Position numbers and translations under genes: made by a program. Below, piece after piece: positions 31,283 to 40,814 of a stretch of 64,000 nucleotides of DNA. Position 1 is the stretch's first letter, and each line of letters starts with the position of its first letter. Source of the DNA: Synechococcales cyanobacterium C42_A2020_086 (lineage in GTDB: Bacteria; Cyanobacteriota; Cyanobacteriia; Elainellales; Elainellaceae); contig JACYLU010000008.1 of the NCBI GenBank assembly GCA_015272325.1, positions 186,001 to 250,000 on the forward strand. The letters run 5' to 3'. The notes below the pieces were generated by a model, which was not told the DNA's origin, ran no database searches, and was given only the letters and a program-made list of their open reading frames with translations.

Positions 31283-34200
31283 CTTTCCCAACCACTTCCC
31301 CGCAAGGGGACGGAAACCTGCTGCTCATAAAGCTCTTGCGCTGAAACTCTAGCAACTTTCCCAACCACTTCCCCGCAAGGGGACGGAAACTACCTGTGTT
31401 CTGGGGACTATTGGGAGGCGGCGGGCCACGGCGCTTTCCCAACCACTTCCCCGCAAGGGGACGGAAACTAGACCGAAGTTATACGCTGTATTGAACATCC
31501 CAAAGCTGATGGATACTTTCCCAACCACTTCCCCGCAAGGGGACGGAAACCAAGCGTTCACTCGGAGGTGTATTGCCACAAGCACTATGCTGCTTTCCCA
31601 ACCACTTCCCCGCAAGGGGACGGAAACCTTTGCATGTCCGCAAGCAGCAATCTGTTCGATCGCCTTTCCCAACCACTTCCCCGCAAGGGGACGGAAACCC
31701 TGTTATGGCATGGGTTACTCGAAAGTCTTTATCAGCTTTCCCAACCACTTCCCCGCAAGGGGACGGAAACAAGGTGTCTACCACATCCCTCTGTTCTAAC
31801 AGAGGCTTTCCCAACCACTTCCCCGCAAGGGGACGGAAACACCATTGAGGATAGTGAAGTGGTTCATATGTACGAATGCTTTCCCAACCACTTCCCCGCA
31901 AGGGGACGGAAACTTGGTACACCGCTGCCCCGATGTACTCCAATATACGGGTGGAGACTTTCCCAACCACTTCCCCGCAAGGGGACGGAAACTCTCATTC
32001 AGCTTATCCACTACGTACTTAACCACACGGTCTTTCCCAACCACTTCCCCGCAAGGGGACGGAAACAGTCGAAGTTGTGCACAACGGCAGTTCGCGCACC
32101 TATCTTTCCCAACCACTTCCCCGCAAGGGGACGGAAACATATCCGCTGGAGTTGGTCGAAAGAGCGGCTGAGATTTTGCTTTCCCAACCACTTCCCCGCA
32201 AGGGGACGGAAACTGTCTAAGGGTAATAACACCACATACACTAATACCCCTTCTTTCCCAACCACTTCCCCGCAAGGGGACGGAAACCTCCTATACCGGT
32301 TGTAATTTGTGCTAACTGTGTTGCGGGGTCTTTCCCAACCACTTCCCCGCAAGGGGACGGAAACAAATACCCTTGTTGTTGTGTACCCAGCTCAGACTGA
32401 TAACTTTCCCAACCACTTCCCCGCAAGGGGACGGAAACGGATAGCGGATGCAACCATTACCACTTTCCCATTATACATCACCTTTCCCAACCACTTCCCC
32501 GCAAGGGGACGGAAACATCAACCTCGTCAGAGACCCCCAGACGTATAGCTTGCTTCTTATACTTTCCCAACCACTTCCCCGCAAGGGGACGGAAACCTGG
32601 AGCCGCTAATACCTAAAAAGACCGCTCCGCAGGCGTCTTTCCCAACCACTTCCCCGCAAGGGGACGGAAACACCCATTGGTTGATTAGGTAATCTTCATC
32701 AACATTAGCTGCCTTTCCCAACCACTTCCCCGCAAGGGGACGGAAACCACAAAGTCAATGCTACCGTTAACCCCAGCGTACTCTACTTTCCCAACCACTT
32801 CCCCGCAAGGGGACGGAAACGCATCCATGGGTTCCTTAAAGGGTACCCAGTCATACCCTTTCCCAACCACTTCCCCGCAAGGGGACGGAAACTAAAAGAA
32901 CAACCTGATTCCTTCGCTTAGTCGATTACTTAAAACTTTCCCAACCACTTCCCCGCAAGGGGACGGAAACTCTGGGTACTTCCGCATAGCTAAGGGAAGT
33001 GTTGCTGAAGGCTTTCCCAACTACTTCCCCGCAAGGGGACGGAAACAGGGCATACCAATGTACGTCAGAACCCGTGTTAAATCTTTCCCAACCACTTCCC
33101 CGCAAGGGGACGGAAACAGTAGAGGGCGACTGATCATATAATGTGTACCATACTGGTGACTTTCCCAACCACTTCCCCGCAAGGGGACGGAAACAAGTAG
33201 AGTAAGTTACCCCCAGCACTCATCAGTTGTATGCTTTCCCAACCACTTCCCCGCAAGGGGACGGAAACTACCAGTTCCTAGCCAACCAGAATGGGTTCCG
33301 TGCTAAGTTCTTTCCCAACCACTTCCCCGCAAGGGGACGGAAACGTATTCTGGCGAGGTGCTTTTGAGGAAATGCTTTGGTTCCTTAAGCTTTCCCAACC
33401 ACTTCCCCGCAAGGGGACGGAAACTATAGTTAAATCATGACAGTTGCAGTTACTACACTCACTAATCTTTCCCAACCACTTCCCCGCAAGGGGACGGAAA
33501 CGATAGTGCTTGCCTCGGGAAGGGATATCGTTCTAAGCTTTCCCAACCACTTCCCCGCAAGGGGACGGAAACAAGTTGCGGCGATGGACCATCGAGACCG
33601 CACCCCTTTCCCAACCACTTCCCCGCAAGGGGACGGAAACCCTCTTCGTATTCAGCATGACTTGACACCTACGCTAGGTGGGACTTTCCCAACCACTTCC
33701 CCGCAAGGGGACGGAAACCATATCCCTGGTTAGCTTGGGTACACCCCATGGTTGGTTGCTACTTTCCCAACCACTTCCCCGCAAGGGGACGGAAACCATC
33801 TTCCTGAGGAAAGTGGAAGGCAATGACATCCTCAGGGTACTTTCCCAACCACTTCCCCGCAAGGGGACGGAAACTGTTGAATACTTGGTTATCACTCAAA
33901 CGTGTCACCACAAACTTTCCCAACCACTTCCCCGCAAGGGGACGGAAACAACTTGTTAGCCAATGCTTGACGGGTAGCACCGTTAATGTCTTTCCCAACC
34001 ACTTCCCCGCAAGGGGACGGAAACCAACCATGCGATACGGTGTGGGAATTGGAGACGTGCGAACCCACTTTCCCAACCACTTCCCCGCAAGGGGACGGAA
34101 ACCGGTACGCCGGGATAATCCACCCATAGTCGTCGCCGACTTTCCCAACCACTTCCCCGCAAGGGGACGGAAACACAACTTAGGTGTTACTCTCTCCAAA

Positions 34201-34946
34201 GCGGAGTTGGCACAGATGGCTTTCCCAACCACTTCCCCGCAAGGGGACGGAAACCGTGATGTTCATGGTAGTTACCTCGTGTGTGTGTGTGGGCTTTCCC
34301 AACCACTTCCCCGCAAGGGGACGGAAACTTCTCTGCCAGTTCCCGAGGAATAGTGTTCAAGAATTGGTTAAGCTTTCCCAACCACTTCCCCGCAAGGGGA
34401 CGGAAACAATTAAGGCAACAGTCAGGGGCAGTTAGTTTTGATGGAACACTTTCCCAACCACTTCCCCGCAAGGGGACGGAAACTCAACAGGGGGTAACAC
34501 CCACCACGGGTATAGCTGCAGGTATAGCTCTTTCCCAACCACTTCCCCGCAAGGGGACGGAAACCCCTCGGGCATTGGTTGTACCCTCGGGTCTTAAGTG
34601 GGAGAGGTCTTTCCCAACCACTTCCCCGCAAGGGGACGGAAACAACAAGCTCCCCACTTGTGTTTGTAAGTCGTGGAGAGCTTTCCCAACCACTTCCCCG
34701 CAAGGGGACGGAAACATCCTATGACCGTAATGAGAACTTGCTGTGGGTACAAACCTTTCCCAACCACTTCCCCGCAAGGGGACGGAAACTCAACTTGAGT
34801 AGTTACAAACAAAACTCGCTCGGCAAGGCGTACGCTTTCCCAACCACTTCCCCGCAAGGGGACGGAAACAAAGTTTTGCTGCCGTGCAATCCAGCTACGG
34901 ATTTGCGCATCCTTTCCCAACCACTTCCCCGCAAGGGGACAGATAG
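31283..34946 (+). CRISPR. CRISPR array 1: 49 repeats, 48 spacers
   Basis: The 35-nt repeat begins CTTTCCCAACC and ends ACGGAAAC; its core TCCCC-GCAA-GGGGA forms a 5-bp stem with a GNRA loop. Spacers are 33-47 nt. The last repeat (34912-34946) is intact to GGGGAC and then diverges, which marks the leader-distal end and sets transcription left to right. The repeat at 33012 has one C-to-T change. The ACGGAAAC 3' end would be the 8-nt crRNA tag, a type III-like feature. No repeated spacer was noticed within this array. Confidence 0.97.
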
Positions 34947-34966
34947 TTTATTGTTGACGGATACTG

Positions 34967-34990
34967 AAAAAAACGCCCCAGTTGAGGGCG
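34967..34990 (-). terminator. Terminator of the psbA gene
   Basis: Read on the minus strand, CGCCCTCAACTGGGGCG is followed by seven T. It lies 51 bp after the D1-like gene and separates it from the end of CRISPR array 1. Confidence 0.8.
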
Positions 34991-35040
34991 CTGCATTCAT
35001 AGTAGTTCAGTGCTGAGGGCGATCGCCGCAACCGAAACAC

Positions 35041-36117
35041 TTACAAGAATCGAGCAGGAATCGGATCTCCACTGGCAAGAATCACCGGAAAATGATGGGT
35101 GTTGGGAGCGTGCATGGCCTGAATGCCCAAGGTTGCTCGATTCAGTAGATCCGCCTCCGTAGGAATCACATGACCCTGACTGTCCAGAATCGAATGGTTA
35201 AAGTTAAAGCCATTCAGGTTAAACGCCATTACACTAACTGCCAGAGCCGCTGACCAGATACCGATCGTCGGTAGGGCGGCCATCAAGAAATGGATTGTCC
35301 GGCTGTTGCGGAACGCCAGTGGCGGGATCAATAACCGTCCCAGATAACCCACATGGCCTGCCATCAGGTTGTAGGTAGTTTCCTGTTGACCAAAACGGTA
35401 GCCCGTATTCACTGATTCCAGATCAGAGGTTGCCCGAATCAAGCTCGCAGTCACCAGAGAACCGTGAGTGGCACTCAGGAGTGCACCGCCAAAAACTCCC
35501 GCCACTCCAATCATGTGTAGAGGATGCATCAAAATATTATGGTCAGCTTGGAAAGCGAACATGAAGTGAAATGTACCTGAGATACCTAGAGGCAAGCCCT
35601 CAGAAAAACTGCCTTGCCCGATGGGGTACACCAGTAGAACGGCGATTGCCGCAGCGACAGGGGCTGAAAACGCAACCGCAATCCACGGACGCATTCCCAG
35701 ACGATAGCTCAGTTCCCACTGCCGACCCATGTAAGCCACAATACCAATCAAAAAATGCAGCACAATTAGCTGATAAGGCCCACCGTTATAGAGCCATTCA
35801 TCCACTGATGCCGCTTCCCAGATGGGATAGAAGTGCAGCCCGATCGCCGCAGAAGTAGGAATCACGGCAGCGGTAATTAAGTTGTTACCACTGAGCAAAG
35901 CTCCCTGAATCGGTTCACGAATGCCCTCCATATCAACGGGTGGAGCGGTAATGAATGCCAACAGGAAAACGATCGTTGCGACTAACAGAGTGGGAATCAT
36001 CAACACACCAAACCAGCCGATGTATAGCCGACGATCCGGGCTGGTGATCCAATCACAAAACCGCTCCCAAATTCTGAAGATATCCAGAGACGGTCGCTGT
36101 TTAACAGAAATAGTCAT
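35041..36117 (-). CDS. psbA: Rogue D1 protein (psbA paralogue lacking Mn-cluster ligands)
   Basis: 358 residues, a five-helix D1 protein ([67 protein letters not shown]). In standard D1 numbering by alignment, Tyr161, His190, His198, His215, His272, His332 and Ala344 are kept. Asp170 is Glu, Glu189 is Asp, Glu333 is Ala, Asp342 is Ile and Asp61 is Glu, so the Mn4CaO5 cluster could not form normally. In the QB pocket Phe255 is Leu and Ser264 is Ala, with one extra residue after His252. Positions 127-128 are Met-Gly, not the Gln-Asp of ChlF, so this is a rogue/sentinel D1 and not chlorophyll f synthase. ATG 36117 has AGGAGG 8 nt upstream. Confidence 0.9.
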   Translation of the reverse strand: MTISVKQRPSLDIFRIWERFCDWITSPDRRLYIGWFGVLMIPTLLVATIVFLLAFITAPPVDMEGIREPIQGALLSGNNLITAAVIPTSAAIGLHFYPIWEAASVDEWLYNGGPYQLIVLHFLIGIVAYMGRQWELSYRLGMRPWIAVAFSAPVAAAIAVLLVYPIGQGSFSEGLPLGISGTFHFMFAFQADHNILMHPLHMIGVAGVFGGALLSATHGSLVTASLIRATSDLESVNTGYRFGQQETTYNLMAGHVGYLGRLLIPPLAFRNSRTIHFLMAALPTIGIWSAALAVSVMAFNLNGFNFNHSILDSQGHVIPTEADLLNRATLGIQAMHAPNTHHFPVILASGDPIPARFL

Positions 36118-36247
36118 AATCAAGCCTCCTGAAATGACGAGAGATGCATGATTAACTCCTAGAGAGCGATAGGAAGAAAAATGGAGAGTATTCCGATTGC
36201 ACTCTAGCTGCATCGTCTTTCAGTCAGAGTAAACCTTTCTTCCAAAG

Positions 36248-36269
36248 GTTCTATACAGAATTGTAGAAC
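36248..36269. promoter_or_regulatory. Inverted repeat upstream of rogue psbA
   Basis: GTTCTA (36248-36253) and TAGAAC (36264-36269) are 10 bp apart, about 130 bp before the psbA start. This could be an operator for the dark or micro-oxic expression expected of rogue D1 genes. The binding protein is unknown. Confidence 0.35.
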
Positions 36270-36461
36270 GATGGCTTGATTATCAGACAGTTATTTAATG
36301 ATTTTTTAGATGACGATGACCGTGTTTGAAGTCAGACCCCTCATGAGGGAATGCCTATGGAAAGCCGGGCTTCCTGGAGCTTTAGGAATTGATCAAAGCC
36401 AAAAAGCTTTCTATGCATAAAGTGGTGGTTGGAGCAGTATTCCTTATCGATACTTCTTTTG

Positions 36462-36620
36462 CGAAATTATTCACTGTTTGCCCACGGTTTTCAGCCCATT
36501 ACGTAAAATGACTACCGTCAGACTGGGCAAGTGATCCAGACCTTCATCGCAACCGCTTTAGATGCACTCATTCCTGGCAAAAAGCGCCATCCCTTGCCCC
36601 AGTTTCCAACTAGCTTGTGA
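36462..36620 (+). pseudogene. 3' remnant of a second CARF-HEPN gene
   Basis: This stretch aligns with the end of the gene at 29545-30852, from the HEPN motif codons (SLFAHGF) to the same stop (TTTCCAACTAGCTTGTGA). It has scattered substitutions and an in-frame TAA in place of an ITESD-type codon. It shows that the right-hand CRISPR copy once carried its own CARF gene. Confidence 0.9.
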
Positions 36621-36664
36621 ATCAGCTCTCAAACCTGAAGTTAGCTTTAGCCAGAAATGGAAGC

Positions 36665-37324
36665 TCAAGTGCTCGGCGAGTCATGCAGCCGACTTCTAAT
36701 CCACTGACGAAAGGCTTGCACTGCACGATTGCGTCCTTCGATGCGGCTTTGCTCCAAATATTGAGAAATTGCCAGATGGAGTTGCCACCCCGGTAAGCTA
36801 GGGCTATCGGGCACTTCTACATAAACTCCATTTTGAAGCTGACAGAGGTGAATCTTGCCGTCCGCCCACTGCCAGAGTTCTGGAACGCCCAAAGCAGCAT
36901 AGATTTCGGGGTGGGTGCGGGAAGGAATATCAATTTCTAGGGCCAGGTCTAGGGGTGGATCGACGGTCAGATCTAATCGTTTTTTTCCACGAATAGCAGG
37001 CTCGTTTTGAATATAAAAACATTGATCTGGCTCGATGCCTTTTAGCATCAACGGATTCTTAAAAGTAGTTGAACCCAGGGTGCGAAGTTCGATATCTAGT
37101 TCCTCTAGAAAACACTTCAGTAAATCGCTAATAACTTCCTTATCGTCTTCATGTTCAGGAAGCGGAGCCATGATTTCAAGGAGACCCTTGTTAAAGGCGA
37201 TGCGGGTGCTGCGGTGTTCTCCGAGTTCCTTCAGAATGGCTTCAAACTCATCCCAGCTAACGTTATGCAGCAGAACACGCTGTCCAGAGGGAATATCGAG
37301 CTGCTGAAGATGAATTGTGACCAT
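36665..37324 (-). CDS. Uma2-family PD-(D/E)XK protein
   Basis: 219 residues. WDEFEAILKELGEHRSTRIA, IAFNKGLLEIMAPLPEHED, then CFYIQN and LDLTVDPPLDLALEIDIPSR are the characteristic Uma2 order, with D...E-x-D in the nuclease core. These proteins are strongly expanded in cyanobacteria, and few have a tested function. It lies between the CARF remnant and cas6, a position absent from the left copy, so it either moved in after the duplication or was lost on the left. Confidence 0.85.
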   Translation of the reverse strand: MVTIHLQQLDIPSGQRVLLHNVSWDEFEAILKELGEHRSTRIAFNKGLLEIMAPLPEHEDDKEVISDLLKCFLEELDIELRTLGSTTFKNPLMLKGIEPDQCFYIQNEPAIRGKKRLDLTVDPPLDLALEIDIPSRTHPEIYAALGVPELWQWADGKIHLCQLQNGVYVEVPDSPSLPGWQLHLAISQYLEQSRIEGRNRAVQAFRQWIRSRLHDSPST

Positions 37325-37404
37325 TGGGATTTGTCTGGGAGTCTTTGCAGAAAATGATTGCTTCTATCCTAACGACTTTAGTTTATCTAGGAAGTGAATA
37401 AGGC

Positions 37405-38535
37405 TCAGGATTTAGTTTCTGCGGCTTTGCGGGCGAGTTTGGCGTAGGTTTTAGTGGTTTCGTAGCGCAGCCCCAAATCTTCGGCGATGTCTTGCAAGGA
37501 TTCACCTAGTTCGCGCCGAGCCAAGATGGTGGCCCAGGTTTCGGCAATGGCGATCGCCCTTTCTCCCCCTGTGCGCTTGCGTTGGGCGAGGAACTGTTCA
37601 GTCAGGTCTGCAATGCGCTGAGCCAGCAGGTCTTGGCGGGTGGGCTGGGGAGGGGTAACGGGTGCAGCCGACCAGCCGAGGCGAGTTTGGCCCAGTCCGA
37701 AGGGGGTTTTGTGGCCCGTGCCGCAGTAGGGCGCATACCTGCCCAGGGCCATAAATAGCCGCACATACTCTGCATCCTCGAGGGCTGTCTTACTCAGCCC
37801 CAGTTCAATCGCCCCTGTGAATCCCGTGACCGATCCCCGCTTACCGGCAACCGTTTTGACAGATTGCAGGTGATGGCGCGTGATGAGCACCGATTCATCA
37901 ATCCAGTCCAAGAAATCTTCTTGGTCATACTCTATGCCCGAAAAGTCGTTCCAGCGGCGCAGGTAGCTATGGAATAGGTTTGTGGGAACGGGCAGCGGAA
38001 AGTGGTGTTTGTGGCGGCGGAAACTGGTGGGCGAGAGGAAGGAGAAGGCGATCGCCGGATTGTCGGGAATAGGCTCGTCAAACAGCTTCTGGTAAGTTGT
38101 GGCAGGATGGCTGGGAGGGGTGAGGCCCCAATCCACGATTTGCAGGGGTGCACCCCGCAACTCCACGGTTGCCGGGGGATGTTGCAACCAATCCATGAGC
38201 CAGACCACCACCGGCTGAGAGAGTGCCGTAATGGTCCAGCCATAGCGTTTGCCAGCGCTAAGTTTGGGACTGCCGCCCGGCGCAATGTCGATGCCCTGCA
38301 ACCCAGAGATGGTAAAGGGCTTCTCAGACTCGCCATCGTGTAGGTAGGCAGACAGGTCGGGGTTCCTCTGCCGCACTTGATCGAGTAACCAGGCGTGCAG
38401 CCCAATCGTGTATTGAGGATAGAGCGTACTCTCTTGCTGGGGCTGGAGTTGCAGCGTTAGCCCCACCAGTTGGGTATCAGCAGGAAAAATGGAACTCTGG
38501 GTTTGTTTGGGCTGGCGGGCGCGAGTGCGAGGCAT
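37405..38535 (-). CDS. cas6: CRISPR endoribonuclease Cas6 with C-terminal HTH-like tail
   Basis: 376 residues. The Cas6 signature Gly-rich loop GTGHKTPFGLGQTRL stands at about residues 272-286, preceded by the ferredoxin-like pair and FSFLSPTSFRRHKHHFPLP, whose His/Arg may serve in cutting. It should process the long array transcript 8 nt before each spacer, leaving ACGGAAAC tags. A 90-residue extension follows the Gly loop, with ESLQDIAEDLGLRYETTKTY, a helix-turn-helix-like unit. Oriented away from RT-cas1. The very 3' end of a second copy survives at 30874-30902. Confidence 0.85.
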   Translation of the reverse strand: MPRTRARQPKQTQSSIFPADTQLVGLTLQLQPQQESTLYPQYTIGLHAWLLDQVRQRNPDLSAYLHDGESEKPFTISGLQGIDIAPGGSPKLSAGKRYGWTITALSQPVVVWLMDWLQHPPATVELRGAPLQIVDWGLTPPSHPATTYQKLFDEPIPDNPAIAFSFLSPTSFRRHKHHFPLPVPTNLFHSYLRRWNDFSGIEYDQEDFLDWIDESVLITRHHLQSVKTVAGKRGSVTGFTGAIELGLSKTALEDAEYVRLFMALGRYAPYCGTGHKTPFGLGQTRLGWSAAPVTPPQPTRQDLLAQRIADLTEQFLAQRKRTGGERAIAIAETWATILARRELGESLQDIAEDLGLRYETTKTYAKLARKAAETKS

Positions 38536-38694
38536 AGGAAAGGGATAGCACAGGGATGATGGTGCTTCAGCAGAGTGTTTAGTGTGTCAGTCCCGTCAAT
38601 ATTTTATGCCTATTTTAGTCCCCCTTTGGGGATTTAGGATCAGGTTTACCCTTCTTACTAACCTTCTTACTAATAGGTCTGCCGGTTTGGGGTA

Positions 38695-40290
38695 TTGCAC
38701 CTAGTGGAGCAATGGCTATCGGTGGGCATACTGACACGAGAAGGGGTGTACTTTCCCCAGCAGGGCATCCCCCAGAGGGCCGTGATTTCGCCCCTGCTGG
38801 CCAATGTCTACCTGGATGACTTTGATGAGGCGATCGATGGCACCAAGCTGAAGTTGGTGCGCTACGCCGACGATTTTGGGGTGCTGGGACGCAAACAGCA
38901 GCACGTTCAAGCCGCTAGGGAGCAAGTGTCGCAGCTTTTGGGGGAGATGGGACTAGTCTTGCACCCCCAAAAAACGAGCCTGACCAGCTTCGAGCGGGGG
39001 TTTCAGTTTTTGGGCCATGTGTTTAGCGGTGATCTGGTGCTGCCGATGAAAAAGGTGACAGACCCCAAACCCCCGGATGAAACCAACATCCGCTTGGGAT
39101 CAGACCTGCGCCTTGTTCACACCGACGCGCCAGCGCAGAACACGCAGATGGAGCAGGCGCTGCTGGCGGCGCTCAAGGCATCACAACAGCCTATACCGCC
39201 ACCCTTATTTGTGGTGCTGGGCTATCGGGTGCGCGAACCTGAACGAGTTGAAATCACATCAAGCGAAACAATTTGGAGGACGGGTATGTCAACGCTGTAT
39301 CTGGTGCACCAGGGCACCACGGTCAAAAAAGAGCAGAGCCGCTATGTGCTCAAGCTGCCCAAGGAGGCGGCACTCGAAATTCCGGTGCGAGAGGTGGAGC
39401 GGGTGCTGGTGTTTGGCAATATTCAGCTCACCGCGGCAGTGATTGCTGAATGTCTGGAAAACCAGGTGCCGGTGGTGTTTATGTCCCAGCTAGGAGACTA
39501 CAGGGGCCACCTGTGGAGTGCAGAGTACAACGACATCGGCACAGAACTGGTGCAGTATCAGCATCAGGGGAATGAGGGCTTTAAGCTGGCCACGGCTCGC
39601 GCCATTGTGGCGGGAAAGCTGACCAATTCGCGCCAGCTCTTGCTGCGGCTCAACCGCAAGCGCCAGCTTCCAGAGGTGGCTGAGGCAATTGCGACGCTGG
39701 CAGAGTTGCTAGAGTCTAGCCTTCAGGCCGACAACCTCAATGCTCTACGGGGCTATGAGGGGCTGGCAGCAGCCAAGTATTTTCGTGCCCTGGGGGCGCT
39801 GATTGTCAACCCGGCCTTCACGTTTACTGAGCGCAACCGTCGCCCACCCAAAGACCCGGTCAACTCGCTGCTCAGCTTTGGCTACACGCTGCTGTTTAAC
39901 AACGTCTTGAGTCTGCTGCTGGCGGAGGGGCTAAATCCCTACCTGGGCAACCTGCACGGGTCAGAGAAAAAGCAAACGTTTCTGGCCTTTGATCTGGTGG
40001 AGGAGTTTCGATCGCCCGTGGTGGATAGCCTGGTGATGCGGCTGATTAACCAGAAGTTTTTGAAGCCCACCGATTTCACCTGGCCCAATGCCGAGGGTGG
40101 CATCTACCTTAACGACGCTGCCCGCCGTCCCTTCCTCAAGCAGTTTGAAGAGCGCCTATCGCTAAAGGTGTCTCACCCCGATGTGGCAGAGCCAGTCTCC
40201 TACCGGCGGGTGATGCAGCTCCAGGTGCAGCGCTACAAGCGGGCGTTGCTGGAGGGGGTGCCCTACGAAGCGTTTCGCAAGGTGAACTAA
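38695..40290 (+). CDS. cas1: RT-Cas1 fusion with truncated RT domain
   Basis: 531 codons from a TTG; an in-frame TAG stands seven codons upstream. The RT part begins only at the end of the palm: GIPQRAVISPLLANVYLD (motif 4, Arg where Gly is usual), LVRYADDF (motif 5), then QFLGHVF. Fingers and the first catalytic Asp are absent, so RT activity is very unlikely. A linker of about 80 residues leads to a complete Cas1 of 334 residues starting MSTLYLVHQGTTVKKE at 39286, where GGAGG lies 6 nt upstream, so Cas1 can be made on its own. Catalytic residues are visible in GYEGLAAAKYF (Glu), GNLHGSEK (His) and AFDLVEEFR (Asp). Confidence 0.9.
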   Translation: MHLVEQWLSVGILTREGVYFPQQGIPQRAVISPLLANVYLDDFDEAIDGTKLKLVRYADDFGVLGRKQQHVQAAREQVSQLLGEMGLVLHPQKTSLTSFERGFQFLGHVFSGDLVLPMKKVTDPKPPDETNIRLGSDLRLVHTDAPAQNTQMEQALLAALKASQQPIPPPLFVVLGYRVREPERVEITSSETIWRTGMSTLYLVHQGTTVKKEQSRYVLKLPKEAALEIPVREVERVLVFGNIQLTAAVIAECLENQVPVVFMSQLGDYRGHLWSAEYNDIGTELVQYQHQGNEGFKLATARAIVAGKLTNSRQLLLRLNRKRQLPEVAEAIATLAELLESSLQADNLNALRGYEGLAAAKYFRALGALIVNPAFTFTERNRRPPKDPVNSLLSFGYTLLFNNVLSLLLAEGLNPYLGNLHGSEKKQTFLAFDLVEEFRSPVVDSLVMRLINQKFLKPTDFTWPNAEGGIYLNDAARRPFLKQFEERLSLKVSHPDVAEPVSYRRVMQLQVQRYKRALLEGVPYEAFRKVN

Positions 40291-40565
40291 TGCTAATACT
40301 AGTGGTCTACGATATTCCCGACAACAGGCGGCGTGCAAAACTAGCGACGTTTCTGGAGGGCTATGGGCGGCGCGTGCAAAAGAGCGTATTTGAGTGCTTT
40401 TTGCCCCTGGCGGAGATGAAAACCCTCCAGCAGAAGGTGCAGCGGCGCATCAAGCCAGAAGAGGACAACGTCCGCTTTTACTGGATTCCAGCGGATGCAC
40501 TCCCCAAAGTGCTGACCCTGGGCAGCGGCCCACCCGAACCGCCCCCAGAGTTTTATATCATTTAA
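40290..40565 (+). CDS. cas2: CRISPR adaptation protein Cas2
   Basis: 91 residues: MLILVVYDIPDNRRRAKLA with the metal-binding Asp, then GRRVQKSVFECFL and DNVRFYWIP. It forms the Cas1-Cas2 integrase that inserts new spacers at the leader end. Its ATG overlaps the cas1 stop (TAATG), so the pair is translationally coupled. The Pro-rich tail PPEPPPEFYII is somewhat unusual. The 3' third exists again as a scar at 30902-31032. Confidence 0.95.
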   Translation: MLILVVYDIPDNRRRAKLATFLEGYGRRVQKSVFECFLPLAEMKTLQQKVQRRIKPEEDNVRFYWIPADALPKVLTLGSGPPEPPPEFYII

Positions 40566-40814
40566 CAATTGCCGGTCGTTTTTTGAGCCGACCTGGATTA
40601 TGATGAGCCTATTGGCGATGACCGCCATAGGTCGGCTGAACCTTGAAAACCGCATGATTTCGTTGACCTATGGCGATGGCTTGCCCCATCAGGGTTTCAG
40701 CCATCAAAGTTTCCTGATTTTTGAGCCTTCGTGCCCTGATTTTCAGGTCAAGAATGACCTATGGAGATCGAGGGTACTGAACCTCTCAGCCTGTAAAGGT
40801 TCCAGAAGGCCACC
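40566..40814 (+). promoter_or_regulatory. CRISPR leader, array 2
   Basis: Same sequence as the array 1 leader by eye. Direct TGACCTATGG copies fall at 40664 and 40755, and the inverted CCATAGGTC at 40625-40633. It begins directly at the cas2 stop. Confidence 0.85.

Noticed and set aside
31349-34920. Many long open frames on both strands across array 1 with repeating protein motifs (SVPLRGSGW, FPNHFPARGRK)
   Set aside because: They are translations of the CRISPR repeat. The 35-nt repeat lacks stops in several frames, so frames stay open without being genes.
35041-36117. Chlorophyll f synthase (ChlF, super-rogue D1)
   Set aside because: The Gln-Asp motif needed for ChlF is absent (Met-Gly at that place as in normal D1), and His332 and the Ala344 end are retained.
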